Shown here in pieces: positions 55,828 to 57,364 of a DNA stretch of 57,364 nt. Position 1 is the first letter of the stretch. The number at the start of each line of letters is the position of its first letter. The notes under the pieces were generated by a model, which did not search any database, had not been told where the DNA came from, and saw only the letters and a program-made list of their open reading frames with translations. The stretch covers positions 1-57,364 of the forward strand of contig WYBS01000127.1 in assembly GCA_011525755.1 (NCBI GenBank), given 5' to 3'. The position numbers and the translations under genes are program-made. The DNA comes from Planctomycetaceae bacterium. GTDB lineage: Bacteria > Planctomycetota > PLA2.

Positions 55828-57089
55828 GCGCTCGCCCTCCCCGCGACATGGGCCTCGAACTCGGCGCCGAACTTCCTGACGAAGCTGCGGACCGGCCAGC
55901 AGAACGCCTCGGCGAGCGCGCAGATCGTGTTCCCCTCGATCCGGTCGAGCACGTCGAGGAGGAGCGCCACGTCCTTCGTCTTCGCCTCGCCGCGGCGCAC
56001 CGCGTCGAGCATGAGGCGCACCCAGTCGCTCCCCTCGCGGCACGGCGTGCACTGGCCGCACGACTCGTGCGAGTAGAACTGGGAGATGTTGAGCGCGACG
56101 TCCACCGCGCTCACGCTGTCGTCGAAGACCATGATCGCGCCGCTGCCGAGGCTCGACCCCGCCTTGGCGATCGAGTCGAGGTCGAAGCGGACGTCGAGCT
56201 CCGCCTCGGTGAGCACCGGCATGCTCGATCCGCCGGGGAGCACTCCCTTGATCGGACGGCCCGAGGGCGTCCCGCCGGCGAGGTCCATGAGCAGCTCGCG
56301 AAGCGTGAACTTCCCGCACTCGAGCTCGTAGACGCCCGGGTTTTTCACGTGACCGGAGATGCAGAAGAGCCGCGTCCCCGTCGAGCCCTCGCACCCGAGC
56401 GACGAGAACCAGGCCGCGCCGCGGCGCAGGATGTGCGTGACGCAGGAGAGCGTCTCGACGTTGTTGACGACCGTCGGGCTCTTCCAGAGCCCCTCGACCG
56501 CGGGGAACGGCGGGCGCAGCCGCGGATAGCCGCGGTTCCCCTCGAGCGAGGTGAGGAGCGCCGTCTCCTCGCCGCAGATGTAGGCTCCCGCGCCCGGGTG
56601 GACCCAGATGTCGCAGGAGAACCCGGAGCCCATGATGTCCCTGCCCACGAGCCCGGCGCCGCGCGCCTCGTCGAGGGCGTTCTCGAGGGCGGCAATCGAG
56701 TGCGGGTATTCGCCGCGGACGTAGATGTAGCAGGTCTCCGCACCGATGGCGTAGGCCGCGAGGAGCGTCCCCTCGATCAGCTGGTGCGGGTCGTTCTCCA
56801 TGATCTGCCGGTCCTTGCAGGTCCCCGGCTCGCTCTCGTCCGCGTTGACCGCGATGTACTTCCTCTTCGTGGTCTTCGGGACGAACTTCCACTTGCGCCC
56901 CGTCGGGAACCCCGCTCCCCCGCGCCCCCGGAGCCCCGACTTCAGGACCTCCTCGGTGACCTCCTCCGGCTTCATCTCGCGGAGCGCCTTCGCGAGCGCC
57001 TGGTAGCCGCCGTGCTTCCGGTACCCCGCGAGCGTCCTCTGCTCGGGGTCGCCCGCGTGCTCGAGCATGACGCGCGTCTCGCCGATCAT
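55824..57089 (-). CDS. nuoF: NADH-quinone oxidoreductase subunit F (NADH/FMN binding)
   Basis: The 421-residue flavoprotein subunit: GLRGRGGAGFPTGRKWKFVP (NADH/FMN), AVNADESEPGTCKDRQIM, YIYVRGEYPHSIAALENAL, GAGAYICGEETALLTSLEG, RPPFPAVEGLWKSPTVVNNV, and the 4Fe-4S site HESCGQCTPCREGSDW with a distal cysteine in GNTICAL. ATG 57089 overlaps the nuoE stop (ATGA). Confidence 0.96.
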   Translation of the reverse strand: MIGETRVMLEHAGDPEQRTLAGYRKHGGYQALAKALREMKPEEVTEEVLKSGLRGRGGAGFPTGRKWKFVPKTTKRKYIAVNADESEPGTCKDRQIMENDPHQLIEGTLLAAYAIGAETCYIYVRGEYPHSIAALENALDEARGAGLVGRDIMGSGFSCDIWVHPGAGAYICGEETALLTSLEGNRGYPRLRPPFPAVEGLWKSPTVVNNVETLSCVTHILRRGAAWFSSLGCEGSTGTRLFCISGHVKNPGVYELECGKFTLRELLMDLAGGTPSGRPIKGVLPGGSSMPVLTEAELDVRFDLDSIAKAGSSLGSGAIMVFDDSVSAVDVALNISQFYSHESCGQCTPCREGSDWVRLMLDAVRRGEAKTKDVALLLDVLDRIEGNTICALAEAFCWPVRSFVRKFGAEFEAHVAGRASA

Positions 57090-57364
57090 CGGAGCCCCCC
57101 GAGCACCCGGTCCACCTGCTCCACGGTCAGGTTCTCGTGCCGCTCCTCGTCGACGAGCATCATCGGCGCGGTCGTGCAGTGGCCGAGGCACTCGAAGCAG
57201 CGGAACGTGAACGCGCCGTCGGCGGTCGTCTGGCCGTGGTCGACGCCGTACGTCTTCTTGATGTGCGCGCGCAGCTCGTCCGCGCCGCGCAGCTTGCACG
57301 AGAGCGTCTTGCAGAGGCGCACGACGTGCCGGCCGACCGGCTCGCTGTGGAACATGTCGTAGAA
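57086..57364 (-). CDS. nuoE: NADH-quinone oxidoreductase subunit E (5' part missing)
   Basis: Only the C-terminal 92 residues are in the window; the gene runs off its right end on the minus strand. The fragment begins FYDMFHSEPVGRHVVRLC and contains the 2Fe-2S cysteines CKTLSC and CFECLGHC, the thioredoxin-like NuoE cluster. It completes the E-F-G-H-I-J-K-L-M-N order. Genes nuoA-D, if present, would lie further upstream, outside the window. Confidence 0.95.
   Translation of the reverse strand, partial: FYDMFHSEPVGRHVVRLCKTLSCKLRGADELRAHIKKTYGVDHGQTTADGAFTFRCFECLGHCTTAPMMLVDEERHENLTVEQVDRVLGGLR

Noticed and set aside
1-57364. tRNA, rRNA or riboswitch genes
   Set aside because: No cloverleaf, rRNA segment or recognisable riboswitch core was seen by eye; a covariance-model scan was not possible.

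Overview
This is a dense, very GC-rich bacterial window with almost no intergenic space. No rRNA, tRNA, CRISPR array, integrase or intact transposase was seen. The best placement is the PVC superphylum, most likely Planctomycetota. The strongest marker is a 56-residue 'small basic protein' at 33535-33705, a family I know only from Planctomycetes, Verrucomicrobia and Chlamydiae. NPCBM, VWA/amidotransferase-like and HEAT-repeat exported proteins fit that placement. The lineage is inferred from family content, not from a tree.

Layout. 1-8956 (+): a partial gene, a small unknown gene, ribH-nusB-ftsY, an O-antigen-ligase/TPR membrane protein, a frameshifted HigB-like toxin with its XRE antitoxin, hisS-dcyD-zinc-ribbon protein, and two small genes. 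9136-13132 (-): an orphan eboE, a decayed gene end with hairpins, and a divergent actin-like ATPase next to a long coiled-coil protein. 13239-17088 (+): trehalose genes (treS and a phosphatase-synthase fusion). 17104-22566 (-): 2-oxoacid:ferredoxin oxidoreductase korAB with a CBS-domain gene, a universal stress protein and a GT39-type glycosyltransferase. 22662-25435 (+): a two-component system with an NtrC-type regulator. 25461-28049 (-): anti-sigma factor, ECF sigma factor and PP2C phosphatase. 28171-34281 (+): NPCBM protein, VWA protein, pdxA, a single-TM protein, the small basic protein and a receiver-only regulator. 34268-39398 (-): HEAT protein, a two-domain iron-type ABC permease, a class IV aminotransferase and an M42-type peptidase. 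39475-41643 (+): a DsbD-like protein. 41722-46662 (-): a giant lipoprotein. 46921-57364 (-): complex I genes nuoN to nuoE in standard order; the window ends inside nuoE.

The most important observation is the DsbD-like gene. Its frame is interrupted by one TGA at 41380-41382, exactly where the first cysteine of the thioredoxin CxxC motif should be, giving UGA-Ala-Val-Cys. The rest of the thioredoxin domain continues in frame to 41643. A hairpin with a GGGUC loop and a bulged U starts 13 bases after the TGA, like a bacterial SECIS element. I read this as a selenoprotein, a UxxC form of the transmembrane thiol:disulfide interchange protein, and annotate it as one 722-residue CDS.

Other signals: many genes have a TANNNT -10 box only 7-11 bases before the start codon, which implies leaderless mRNAs. 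A G-tract motif (GGGGGCTCCGGGGGCC and variants) recurs at gene junctions and in frame in protein loops. A motif GTGTCGG-N5-GGTGTCA occurs four times with constant geometry. Neighbouring genes are very often joined by GTGA or ATGA stop/start overlaps.
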